Assembly (NCBI GenBank): GCA_964059195.1
Contig: CAXKWD010000006.1
Span: 11,214,530 to 11,278,529, forward strand
Reading direction: 5' to 3'
DNA from: Ectobius pallidus
Taxonomy: Eukaryota > Arthropoda > Insecta > Blattodea > Ectobiidae
Length of the DNA stretch: 64,000 bases
The translations under genes and the position numbers were made by a program. Of the stretch, positions 54,056-64,000 are shown piece after piece. The stretch's first letter is position 1. Every line of letters starts with the position of its first letter. The notes under the pieces are model-generated. The model searched no databases. It was not told the origin of the DNA and saw only the letters and a program-made list of their open reading frames with translations.

Positions 54056-54945
54056 CAGTAAAACCTCTATATAACGACCATCGCTGGTTCCACAAAAAAA
54101 GTGGTCTTTAAGAGGGGTGGTCTCTTAATAGGGGGAATGCATTTTTATGTCTTGAAAGTAAAAATACAATAGAATAAATACGGTACAATACAGTAGGTGT
54201 CTTATGTAACACACAGTTGATTATTACTTACTTTTAATGTGTTTAAAATTTGCAGCACAACAATAAGACACATTAATCTATGCAGGTCAAGAACACCGAG
54301 CCTCTATTTACAGTATCCCTGGGTAATGTTTTCCAGGAAAAGAAAGACACGTCTATTTTCCCTACATTATATTTTGCTTGGTGGACAATGAAAGGGACTC
54401 GTCCAGCACGTTTCTTAGAATCGAGAATTTCAGAACCCCCTCATGTCCACTGAATAAACGTTTTCATAAGAAATAGAATTACCCCCCCCCCCTCCGAGTC
54501 ACTGCGATCATGTAGATAATAAAGGCATGAATTCCTAAATGTATTGAAACAAGCAGGTCAGAAGTAGGAGATTGGAATGTGTTCTTTTCACGCCGTGCGC
54601 TGTACGGTAGGGCCTACTTGTATGCTGTCTACTGTAAGGATTTTCCCAGAACACGAAAAGAAAACAACCCAAAGCATTGTATTGAAAATTGCAGTGCCCA
54701 CATCAGTATTTCTCTTCAAATGCTGATTAACGCCTATCATTTGAGTAAATTTTTTTACGATTTTGGTCGTTATAGAAGAGTTTAACAAAAATTAAACTCT
54801 GGTCATTGGTCGGGGAGAGGGGTGGTCGTTTAATAGGGGTACAAATAACATTGGCCTTATGGGTTTTACTGTCCGTTCCTAGAAAAATTGGTCTTTAAAG
54901 GAGGTGGTCGCTAAAGAGGGGTGGTCTTTAAGACAGGTTTTACTG
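54056..54945. mobile_element. Tigger-like MITE
   Basis: The ends CAGTAAAACCTCTATATAAC and, inverted, CAGTAAAACCTGTCTTTAAG, with TA on both sides (54054-54055, 54946-54947). The arms repeat GGTCTTTAAGAGGGGTGGTC-type phrases. At 890 bp with no DDE ORF it is non-autonomous. Removal rejoins the LINE D C-terminal codons. Confidence 0.87.
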
Positions 54946-56285
54946 TATGTGGATTTCAGTTTCTCCAACTTTTCAATACTCTTCTTCTTTAGATGCGTCC
55001 ATACTCCTTCTAAGCCATATGTGGCTATTGGGTCTATTTTCAGCTTGAATAACTGCAAGGCTGTTTCGAGTGAAAGTTTGTTTATAAGCTTGATGTCATT
55101 TATTGCTCTTGTTGCTGCATTTAGTCTGTCGTTTATATGGAGCGTGAATGTATTTCCGGTTGTCTGAAAGGTGACTCCTAGATACTTGAAGTTATTGACT
55201 GATTTGAGCTGACTTTGACCTATGTGGAAAATGCTCTGTTTCCCTCCTTTCCTAAATGTTTTCTCCTTGTTGAGTTCCAGTTCATTAACTTTTGCCCATT
55301 CCACTAACTGGGTGAGCATTCTTTGTAAGTCACTGTCCGAATTAGAGGTTAGTGCCATGTCGTCTGCGTACATGAATAGCTTGACGTTATCATGTTGAAT
55401 AACTCTGCTTATGTCTGCTGTAGCTATTATGAATAGTAGCGGGCTTAGCGGGTCTCCTTGTAGGACCCCCAAAGTCTGGTCTATAGGGTTCGATCTATCA
55501 ATTCCATCACTAATTTCCACCCAGTTGTTGGTGAGAATGTTTCTTATAATGGGCATCAAATAATGACCTTCTCCTAGCTTCGTTAAGAGGATAGTTCTAT
55601 TTATTGTATCAAAAGCTTTGGAGTAGTCGATAAAAATAGTGTGCAATTTCCCCCCTCGGTGGGCTAGCACGGCTTCTATATCAGCTTGGAGGCATTGCAC
55701 TGCTTGTGTCGTCGACTTCCTTTCCTGAACCCAAATTGTGAGTCTGGTAGTTTATTGCCTGTAAGTTCTGTAAGGCATTTGCATAGAAGTGTTGTCAGGA
55801 TCTTTAGCAAGGCATTTTCAAGGGCTATGCCCCTGTATGAATTTGGGTCTGCCGTGTTTCCCTTCCCTGTATAGGCCTAAAGCATGATTACCGTTGACTT
55901 TTTCCATTTATCTGGCACTCCTCCAAGTCTCAGGCACTTATTCATAAGGATAGTGATTGGTTTCGCTAGTACTGGTAGCGTAGCCTTCAAATGTTCATTA
56001 TAAATGCTGTCAGGGCCGCTTGCTTTATTATTCTTTGTGTTCTGGATAGTTTATATTATTTCTTCCTCCGTGAATAGATCCTTCTCAAGAAGAACTTCCT
56101 GAATAACCTCATGAATCGTTGGACGCGTGTCTCTGGCCTGCAGAACCGTGGTCAGATGCGCTTCCCAAGTTTTCATTGGGATGTTTCTTGGAAATGTTGG
56201 TTGCCTTGGGTGCAGTGCTTTATACGGCTCTTGTTTGGCCTTCTCAATCATCCGTCTCTCTTCCTCTTCCTCTTCCTGAAATAAA

Positions 56286-57054
56286 GCCCAGCCATTTCAT
56301 AAAATATGGGAATTTTTCCCTCAAAGAGAGAAGTTATAAAATTATTGTAATTGGGTGGTCAAAAATAAGTTTAAAACCTCAAATTATCTGAATTTTAAGG
56401 ACTTGGGTGTATTTGGAGTGGTTTCATGTGTAGAATCCGTCGATTTACTTATTTATAGCGTTGAGTTACTTTTTTTTGTCATTTCTTGCATGATTTTAAC
56501 ACTCTTTAATACCAAGTAGTCAAGAGTAATCAGCTATGTCCATTTTCATTTGAGAAAATATACATCTTAAGGTACAATTTGGTATAAGATTAACTTAAAA
56601 AAATATCTGTGGTTAATTACTATGTAAAATAACAAACAAGGGAATTTTTGTCCCACCCGTAACAGTGATAGTTTTGTTAAATTATTATTGATGAGTTAAA
56701 TAAATGTTCTGCTAACCTGGAAACAGTTTATAATATGTATTGAATCCCTCGTATCTTCATTAATAAAAACATTAAGACCCTAACAGTAATAGCAGAACAG
56801 AAAATTAGCTTTTGTTTTGCATCATTAAAATCAGTGTCCAAATTGTGTCCCACCCGTAACAGATTTTGAAAAACAAATTTAAAATATTTAAAATAAATTT
56901 TTAATAATGCATGTAGAACGAAGGAGAAGCCATAGTAGATTTTAGAGAATGTGCAGAACAAGTTCTAATTCATTATTTATGACATGTAATAAACAAAAAT
57001 AGTTGTTATAATTTGCTAGAATGTCCCACCCGAAATTATGAAATGGCTGAGCCC
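56286..57054. mobile_element. 769-bp element with CAGCCATTTCATAA ends and GTCCCACCCG motif
   Basis: The left end GCCCAGCCATTTCATAA and the right end, inverted, GGGCTCAGCCATTTCATAA match over about 17 bases. GTCCCACCCGTAACAG occurs at 56650 and 56847, and GTCCCACCCG at 57023, beside the right end. No ORF. It separates two LINE D segments. The duplication could not be fixed because the host is a GAA-repeat on one side. Confidence 0.75.
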
Positions 57055-57533
57055 GTGATTCTCTGACCTTGCTTTTGTATTCTCTGACCTTGCTTTTGTA
57101 TTCTCTTTTCAGTCTAGCGTATATTTCGAGCTGTACTGGTGTTTGATTCTGCCTTGTTCTATGTAGGGCATCAATTGCTCTCCTTCTGGCTTCGTAACAA
57201 GCTTCGGTGAACCATGGCTTCGATTTCCTGGTGCTATTGTTTATGTGATGCATGGACAGCAATACCAGATTTTCTAGTGTTGCAGCTGCTTCATTTATAG
57301 AGCTTGTGTGCAGCGATTTTTCCACCGCGTCTGTATTTAAGGTACTCAATGCTGAGAGGCTGGCTTTTCTGCTTAGCTTTGGGCAAGTCCTGCGGCGTTT
57401 TCTTGTTATCTCCTCCGCATGTAGAATTGTTTCCACGGGCAGATGCTTTCTGCTAACCTCCGGCAAAATGTTCTGTCACATAACTTTAAGACCTGCGTTA
57501 ACAAATACCAGATCTATGGTACTAGAGCCATTA

Positions 57534-59798
57534 GGGTCATTCCATGCCAAATCATCACAGCTCCCAACCCGACCATCTCAGATTTACATGAAATTCGGTA
57601 AGAAGTTAAAATACATGAAGTTGTAAACACACGCAAAATTTTACCCCTCAGTGATTTACGATATTCATACAGCAGGGTTGCAAACATGATAAAAATTGTA
57701 AAATTTTCCCTTGCATGCTCTGCAAAAATAAATCATAACTTTACTTCTAATTGAGGTAAAACCTTCATGTTGGTCTCATTTTGAAGCTAAAGGTACATAG
57801 TTTCCATTAAAAATAGTTGCATTTCAAAATATTAATTTTTTCATTCCAAGGTCAAAAGGTATAACCTTTGACCTTGAGTATCTAAGAAACGATATGAAGA
57901 AAAGATATGTTAGGCAGTTAAATGCATTCTATCTTTGGTACAAATTTCATTTTGGGATGGCTTTGGGAACAGGAGAAAAAATTTCCCTATAATATAAAGC
58001 CACATGGCTGACTCGCTCACTCACTCACTGACATTAATGTTTGCCCACTTTCAGATGAGCTAGAAACTTTAAATTTGGTACACGTATAGCGTTTAGGCTG
58101 TAAACCACATAAAAATTCCAAAAAGGTTATTTTTTTATTTTTAGCCCTAAAAACCCCCCGAAAAAGGGTTCGGCTCGGCTCACTGACATTAATGTTTGAT
58201 CACTTCCAGATGAGCCAGAAACTTGAAATTTGATTCACTTAGGGCTTTTTAAATTTTAGGCTGTAAACAACAGGAAAATTCCAAAAAGTTAATATTTTAA
58301 TTATTTTTAGCCCTAAAAACTCCCGAAAAGGGCTCGGCTCTGCTCACTGACATTAATGTTTACCCACTTCCAGATGAACTAGAAACTTGAAATTTGATAC
58401 ACGTATAGCATTTAGGCTGTAAACCCCAGGAAAATTCCAAAAAGTTTTTTTTTTTTTTTTTTTTTTTTAATTTGTGTGGGTATATGCCTTGCGGCGGCTG
58501 CAGCTCTAACTCTTGACCGATTGGGTGAAATATCTAAACATTTAAAAAATCAAATTTTTGGAATTTTCCTGTGGTTTACAGCCGGAAAGCTATACGTGTA
58601 CCAAATTTCAAGTTTCTATCTTATCTGGAAGTGGACAAACATTAATGTCAGTGAGACGAGCCGAGCCCTTTTTCAGGAGTTTTTAGGGCTAAAAATTAAA
58701 AAAATAAACATGTGGAATTTTCCTGTGGTTTACAGGCTAAAAGCTATAAGTGTACCAAATTTCAAGTTTCTAGCTCATTTGGAAGTGGGCAAACATTAAT
58801 GTCAGTGAGCCGACCCGAGCCCTTTTCGTGGGGTTTTTAGGGCTACAAATTTAAAACAAAACTTTTTGGAATTTTCTGTGGTTTACAGCCTAAACGCTAT
58901 ACGTGTACCAAATTTCAAGTTTCTAGCTCATCTGGAAGTGGGTAAACATTAATGTCGGTGAGCAGAGCCGAGCCCTTTTTCGGGAGTTTTTAGAGCTAGA
59001 AATAATAAAAAAATTAACTTTTTGGAATTTTCCTGTGGCTTACAGCCTAAAATTTAAAAAGCCTAAAAGTGTATCAAATTTCAAGTTTCTGGCTCATCTG
59101 GAAGTGGTCAAACATTAATGTCAGTGAGCCGAGCCAAGCCCTTTTTCGAGGGGTTTTTAGGGCTAAAAATAAAAAAAATAACCTTTTTGGAATTTTTATG
59201 TAGTTTACAGCCTAAACGCTACACGTGTACCAAATTTAAAGTTTCTAGCTCATCTGAAAGTGGGCAAACCTTAATGTCAGTGAGCAAGTGAGTGAGTCAG
59301 CCATGTGACTTTATATTATGGGGAAATTTTTTTCTCCTGTTCCCAAAGCCATCCCAAAATGAAATTTGTGCCAAAGATAGAATGCATTTAACTGCCTAAC
59401 ATATATTTTCTTCAATAAAATTAAAGATACAGTTTCTTAGATACTCAAGGTCAAAGGTTACACCTTTTGACCTTGGAATGAAAAAATTATTATTTTGAAA
59501 TGCAACTATTTTTAATGGAAACTATGTGCCTTTAGCTTCAAAATGAGACCAACATGAAGGTTTTACCTCAATTAGAAGTAAAGTTATGATTAATTTTTGC
59601 AGAGCATGCAAGGGAAAATTTTACAATTTTTATCATGTTTGCAACCCTGCTGTATGAATATCGTAAATCACTGAGGGGTAAAATTTTGCGTGTGTGTACA
59701 ACTTCATGTATTTTAACTTCTTACCGAATTTCATGTAAATCTGAGATGGTCGGGTTGGAAATTACACTTTTTTGTGATGATTTGGCATGGAATGACCC
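57534..59798. mobile_element. 2.27 kb near-palindromic GGGTCATTCC-ended element
   Basis: Both ends read GGGTCATTCCATGCCAAATC inward, flanked by ATTA on each side (57530-57533, 59799-59802). The arms are inverted copies for most of the length, about 900-1200 bases each. Both contain AATTTTACAATTTTTATCAT, AGCTTCAAAATGAGACCAAC and a ~155-bp unit with CATTAATGT repeated three times (left) and five times (right). The centre has a T-run (58447-58469) and a segment with GACCGATTGGGTGAAATATC. No coding capacity. Removal rejoins the LINE D codons C-H-N-G-S-S. Confidence 0.9.
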
Positions 59799-60079
59799 AT
59801 TATGGCATATATATGTTTTGGTGTTTCTTTCATTAATGAGTGTTAGACCTTCTTCTTCGAGATAGTTTAAAACCTCTCTGGTTTTCTGGGAATCGATGTC
59901 TACTCGACAGTTTAGGTCTCCTGCGAGAATGGTTGCCTCATGTCTTTTAATCGTGTTCAAACACTGACTGATTTCGTCAATAATATGTGTGGAGGTTGCT
60001 TCCGGCTGAAAGTACACACATATAATTACACACTTAGCACATTCCACTACTAATGCACTTTTGGATTTATATAGGGTAT

Positions 60080-60092
60080 TTATTATTATTAA

Positions 60093-60136
<44 letters not shown>

Positions 60137-60140
60137 TACT
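60080..60140 (+). repeat. (ATT)n microsatellite
   Basis: A run of ATT units, then a few ACT units, follows the endonuclease end of LINE D. At 60150-60170 a CCTTGGCTTCGCCTGCGC word marks another repeat boundary of unknown type. Confidence 0.9.
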
Positions 60141-60358
60141 ACTATTACTAGCAAGTTCCCTTGGCTTCGCCTGCGCTTATTAGTTTGACCACTAATTTTT
60201 TTAATCACTTATTTAACAGCAAAATATTTAAACTATTTTTATTACACAACTAATTTGTCCTCTGAAAAGAGCTATATCACTTCCAAATGTAACATACGAA
60301 GTGCTTTCCAATGTCCTGTCCTGGTGATGAATTCTTTCTTTATGAACTATATTACGAG

Positions 60359-60995
60359 CAGGGTTGGAATGTTTAAAACAAAATGTTAAAAACAAGTGTT
60401 TAAAACATGTTTAAAACAAGTGCTTGTGTTTATTTTAAAGTTTGTTTAAAACGTTTTAAACAATCTTTTTTTAGCATATGTTTAAATCATTTTTTAATTG
60501 CGTGTTACATTTAATTATGAAGACAATTTACATTTTGTCAAGTCAGTGACACCCTGTTAGTGTTGTAAACAGAAAAAAAAAAACTATGGCCAGAATACCA
60601 GAAAATCATGTGAGGTGGTGTCTTTTGTATCCTTTTCCTCCAGACTTCTCTATCCTCTGCCGCCAGCTTCCAGTTTCTGATTTCGAGTAATTGATTTGAA
60701 TTTTTTCTGACTGCATCCTACAATCTATTTTGTGGTCTTCCTTTTCAAAGAAAGAGATTATTAATATTAAATATTGAATGTGTCAATTTGGCAACACTGT
60801 AGTAGGATATGTTAAAAATTGAATGTGCCAATTTGGTAACACTGTAATAGGATCTTAGCACAGGGTGTCATTGGCTTGACAAAATGTAAATTGTCTGCAT
60901 AATTAAATTTAACACCCAATTAAAAAGTGTTATAAACATATGCTAAAAAATGTTTAAAACAAATTGTTTAAAATGTTTTAAACATTTCAACCCTG
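60359..60995. mobile_element. 637-bp CAGGGTTG-ended MITE-like element
   Basis: The ends CAGGGTTGGAATGTTTAAAA and, inverted, CAGGGTTGAAATGTTTAAAA begin long arms that continue through TTTAAACA-rich text, AATTTACATTTTGTCAAG and a GACACCCTG word. CAGGG ends suggest hAT, but the flanks (ATTACGAG / TGTGTGTA) do not form an 8-bp duplication. An RTE C-terminal fragment is embedded at 60600-60750. Confidence 0.72.
60600..60750 (-). pseudogene. RTE-like RT C-terminal scrap
   Basis: The minus strand gives DAVRKNSNQLLEIRNWKLAA, then EDREVWRKR and a proline-rich end, the extreme C-terminus (A-x-DR-x-x-WR) of RTE-like polyproteins. It lies within the MITE at 60359-60995. Confidence 0.65.
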
Positions 60996-61045
60996 TGTGT
61001 GTATGTGTGTGTATATATATATACAGTGATCCCTCGCAAGAGTTG

Positions 61046-61099
61046 GCCAATGACGCGGCTAGCACAGCTCCAACTCCCAAGCGATCGGGTGAAATATCT
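61046..61099 (+). repeat. short dispersed GATCGGGTGAAATATCTA repeat
   Basis: GCGGCTAGCACAGCTCCAAC, then GCGATCGGGTGAAATATCTA resembles 58487-58545 (GCGGCTGCAGCTCTAACTC, GACCGATTGGGTGAAATATC). The shared module next to two unrelated transposon ends is noted; its nature is unknown. Confidence 0.6.
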
Positions 61100-61664
61100 A
61101 TGCAAATAATGCCGCGGTTGGTGTAATGATTCAGGTTATCACATTTACAGTTAAAATTACAACGAAAATAACCACGAACCACATCACAAGAAATGTTGGA
61201 AATGTTCTCCTCTTGCATAAGAGCCAATCCATAGTGACGGGTGTGACATTTGGACAGATTTCATTACACTTATTTCTTTCTACCTCTGAACCATATTGCA
61301 GGAATGTCATCAAAGTTTTTTGTGTTAACATACCAACCCATTGGAAGTACAAAATATGATCTAATGTTTTTTTCAAGGCTGTATGCTTGAGCTGGAAAAT
61401 ATATTGTGCATGTGACGGGTGTGACCATAATTGGACAAAGGTTTTTTCTTATGTAGGTTTAATTGAAATTTCTGTGAATTGATTAGCTTCACTATATTTG
61501 TTTTATTTTTTCAAGTAAGAGGACTGATCAACATACTGAAATGCATAATTAGATTTTACAAAAATATTTACGTAGTTATTGAAAATTTACTTTATCAGTG
61601 TGACGGGTGTGACGTGACGGGTGTGACATGTCGGATGGGACAACATCAACTTATAACCGAGACT

Positions 61665-61965
61665 TAAACTAAACTAAACTCCGTCCCTGGAGGGACTTGG
61701 CCTACCACCCGACCGCTGCATCATCTACCGTAGGCAGATGGTAGGATTGGGGGGCATGTGGTCAGCATGCCGACACCCACGGCCATTAATGGTGGTTTTC
61801 ATGACCGGAGACGCTACTTCTCTATCAAGTAGCTCCTCAATTTGAATCACGAGGCTGAATGTACCCCTACCAGACCTCCCTACCTCAGAAAAATTCGAGG
61901 TGGTACTGGGGATCAAACCCGGGCCGATGGATCTGTAATCTGCAACGCTAACCACACTTTGCACC
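61665..61965 (-). repeat. tRNA-derived SINE with (GTTTA) tail
   Basis: The minus strand starts GTGGTTAGCGTTGCAGATTA (A-box-like) and has CCGGGTTTGATCCCC (B box). The body includes CGAATTTTTCTGAGGTAGGG and CCACCATTAATGGCCGTGGG, and it closes with GGACGGAGTTTAGTTTAG. About 300 bases, near complete. The short minus ORF at 61725-61982 is only translated SINE. Confidence 0.8.
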
Positions 61966-61969
61966 TTCT

Positions 61970-62260
61970 GCCTCTGTACCATTTTGCATGAATTTCATGA
62001 AAATTTTTGTGATAATCCTGGGGAATCCCAGCACATGATCTCAGCATAAAAAAGAATTCCCTTGTTAGTCTTTTTTCCACTCTGGCCATATTTTTAACAG
62101 GCTGGTGTAAAGTTGTGAAGTGAAATGTTCCTCCGGTACTAGTTAGGCAGTTTTCGTTGTCCTCTACTCTAAAATCCTGGACTACTTCACAAACTTTTAC
62201 TGAATTGATGTGGATCTGGTTATTCTTGTCACCAGGACATTTTTGTTGTCTCTCATACAA
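61970..62260 (-). CDS. hypothetical ORF fragment inside the long-TIR element
   Basis: An open minus frame of about 95 codons starts at 62260 and runs into the SINE. It is rich in charged residues (MYERQQKCPGDKNNQIHINS near the start, KNFHEIHAKWYRGRRCK at the break). A weakly similar stretch (MTFLQYGSEVERNKCNEI) is encoded on the same strand at about 61230-61300. Function not recognised. The repeated motif could mean a duplicated piece of the element's own gene. Low confidence that it is expressed. Confidence 0.3.
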
Positions 62261-62464
62261 AAATAATATTGTGTAGCTATATTTAGATTGGCTGATTGTT
62301 TTTCTATCTGTTCTCCTTCATTTGTTTCCATGTAGGCCTACTCATTTCATCGGCTGTTAGAGGTATTGTCTGTCTGAATTTCTTTGCAGTTCTAAGATAC
62401 ACAGTTACCAGTACAGAAATCAGGCACAAAATTTATTAGGCTATCACTCTCACTTCTTTATTGG

Positions 62465-62752
62465 GGTACAATGTCATGCTGCTGGTTGAGGCACTGTGCT
62501 ACAAACCTGAGGGGCACAGGTTCAATTCCTGATGAGGTTTTTGAGATTTTTCAATTGGCCTAATTCTTCTGCTGGCACTATGGCCCTGAGGTCAACTCAT
62601 CTTCTAACAGAAATGGGTACCAGAAGCAATTCTGGGGTAAAGGCAGCCAGTGCATAAGACTGACAACCTTACCACCTTCATGTGCTAAAAGTCTGAAATT
62701 GTTGGAGATTGAACGTTTGAATCCTAAAAGCCTTCATGGCCTCTATAGGGAT
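62465..62752 (+). repeat. tRNA-derived SINE, fuller copy
   Basis: The head has GGTTGAGGCACTGTGCTAC and a B-box-like GCACAGGTTCAATTCCTG. The body shares GCACTATGGCCCTGAGGTC, TCTTCTAACAGAAATGGG and GCCAGTGCATAAGACTGACA with 46862-47060 (inverted). It ends CATGGCCTCTATAGGGA in both copies, which defines the 3' end. Confidence 0.8.
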
Positions 62753-63594
62753 CACTAGATCTTTACCTCACTTCTTTACCACCATTAAAACATTTGTGAC
62801 ATTTCCACCGGTCATCCGTGTCATCCATAGCCAAAGCTGGTAGATCGTAGTTTCTTTGTCTTGCAAACTACGAAGTTCTGTTCTATGCCACGGAAGTCCA
62901 AGAAGTCCAAGAGCCATTTAAAAGATAGTAATAATGAAAACATATGATTTATTCAACATCTGCATGAAATGATCACTATACAAAAGCTGCAAAAGGCATT
63001 TTCCATAAGTGTCACACCCGTCACACAACATATGTCACACCCGTCACGCAACATGTGTCACACCCGTCACATCAAAATTAAGCCAAAAAAGTAGGCATTT
63101 CAAAATTATATTTTAGGTGTGTCTTCTGTATGGAAATATCTTAACTTTTACCAAGTTTCCATTTTATACAATGATTACTTGGCTTTCTACCCAAACTATT
63201 ACATGTTTTTTGTGACGGGTGTGACAAGGGTACCTTGAAAATTGATTTGATGAATATCTTCACTGAAACTCATCTTAAAAATTTGTTTTATGATGACAAA
63301 ATCTTCACTTATTTGTGCTTTTGTGGGTGAAATTAAAAATTGCAGCAAATCTACTGATTCCATGAGTATAATGCAGTACTAGCCAACATGTTAAATTATA
63401 AATTTCAGTCAACGAAAAAATTACACATTTCAGCAGTTGTTATTATATAGATACCTTTAATTTAATAGAATTGTGAATCTATTTTAAAATTCTACAGTCT
63501 TTTACCTTTACTTTGATATATAACATGTCTATGTCACGTAAAAAAAAGATGTAACCACCTTTGTCCACTTCCACATGGATTGGCTCATAAGCAC

Positions 63595-63870
63595 AACACT
63601 GACACCTTTTTAAGGGAATTTTCTTTCACGCGCGTCAGTTCAGCTTCCGAGATAGAGTTAATTTCTCTTGTGATATTATCTTTAAGTTCTTCTAATGTAT
63701 GGGAAATTGACCTAAACACTTTATTTTTCAAGTTTCCCCATAAATAATATTCTCATACTGTTAGAAGAACTTAAATACAATGTCACATAGGCCTATCACA
63801 AGAGAAATTATCTCTGTCTCGAAAGCTGAGCTTATGCGCGTGAAAGAAAATTTCCTAAAAATGTGCCAGT
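63595..63870. repeat. internal palindrome of the long-TIR element
   Basis: 63600-63690 pairs with 63785-63868: TTTTCTTTCACGCGC, CAGCTTCCGAGA(T/C)AGAG and TTTCTCTTGTGATA occur inverted, with about 100 bases of loop. It contributes to a large foldable right end. Confidence 0.8.
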
Positions 63871-64000
63871 ATTGTCTGGATACAAGAGGAGAACATTTCC
63901 ATCATCTCTTGTGATGAAGTACGTGGTATATTTCATTGTAATTTTAACTGTAAATGTGATAACCTGAATCATTACAACGACCGCGGCATTATTTGCGTAG

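Larger units (their letters stand above)
53885..60060 (-). pseudogene. LINE D endonuclease-RT, split by three DNA elements
   Basis: Minus-strand order is: endonuclease piece IICVYFQPEATSTHIIDEIS, ILAGDLNCRVD and NTKTYICHN (60047-59803); STIDLVFVNAGLKVM resumes after the 57534-59798 insertion; linker KSKPWFTEACYEARRRAIDA; insertion 56286-57054; EEEEEERRMIEKAKQEPYKA; NNKASGPDSIYNEHLKATLP; FGFRKG; TIFIDYSKAFDTINR; LGVLQGDPLSPLLF; FMYADDMAL; insertion 54056-54945; then LKKVLSLSKYTHDRDLST. The VLQGDPLSPLLF motif and the C-terminal L-x-x-SKYT pattern differ from LINEs A-C, so it belongs to another clade. Several frameshifts are present. Confidence 0.83.
61090..64000. mobile_element. long-TIR element with GTGACGGGTGTGAC array (continues past the window)
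   Basis: 61095-61225 and, inverted, 63875-64000 match over some 125 bases (GCAAATAATGCCGCGG, GTAATGATTCAGGTTATCAC, ATTTACAGTTAAAATTACAA, GGAAATGTTCTCCTCTTG). The right arm is cut by the window edge. GTGACGGGTGTGAC occurs at 61234, 61412, 61600, 61614 and 63212, and inverted at 63011, 63034 and 63057. Two SINEs are nested inside. No transposase was recognised. The left arm may start before 61090. Confidence 0.82.

Overview
This is a eukaryotic, almost certainly arthropod and probably insect, genomic window. It is AT-rich, has no operons or dense gene order, carries many microsatellites, and consists almost entirely of transposable elements of insect type stacked inside one another. The frequent AGGCCTA words, the CR1/L2-like and RTE-like LINE proteins and the tRNA-headed SINEs suggest a large insect genome, possibly Polyneoptera; that last step is a guess. 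Only one piece of an ordinary cellular gene was recognised: a first coding exon resembling phosphoacetylglucosamine mutase (PGM3/AGM1) at 40385-40479, ending at a GTAAGT splice donor.

Layout. (1) 1-24204: a LINE reverse transcriptase (RT) ORF is cut after base 248 and resumes in frame at 23277. The 23 kb between has matching terminal inverted repeats and behaves as one giant insertion. It contains a 329-bp tandem array, a LINE split by a TTAA-targeted piggyBac-like element, a three-level nest (LINE A, LINE B, a young non-autonomous LTR retrotransposon), a 5.2 kb hAT/ZMYM1-like transposon and abutting long-TIR elements. (2) 24420-26552: a LINE split by a pogo/Tigger-like element. (3) 26560-28653: a repeat cluster and a 1.5 kb GGGCC-ended transposon carrying a SINE. 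(4) 28862-35410: head-to-head LINE remnants, a retro-insertion with a 11-12 bp duplication, a 3-fold tandem repeat, and a LINE split by a hAT MITE (8-bp duplication) and an RTE element (9-bp duplication). (5) 35452-42170: MITE, hAT relic, LINE relics, a 1 kb T-rich minisatellite and the PGM3-like exon. (6) 42430-52720: one minus-strand LINE (C) spread over 10 kb, split by a GGGCCATTCC-ended transposon, by a 3.3 kb LINE B copy with an intact ORF2, and by a small retro-insert. (7) 53885-60060: a second minus LINE (D) split by a Tigger-like MITE, a GGGCTCAGCC-ended element and a 2.3 kb palindromic element. (8) 60359-64000: a CAGGG-ended MITE and a long-TIR element that runs past the window end and contains eight copies of a GTGACGGGTGTGAC motif.

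The sequence is best read as a stratigraphic record. Many insertions can be removed on paper to give a near-continuous host ORF, which fixes boundaries and target-site duplications (TSDs) and gives relative ages. The least described content is the 23 kb element, and a group of transposons with GGGYCATTCC ends, ATTA duplications and internal CGTCAC/GACGGGTG-type motif arrays.
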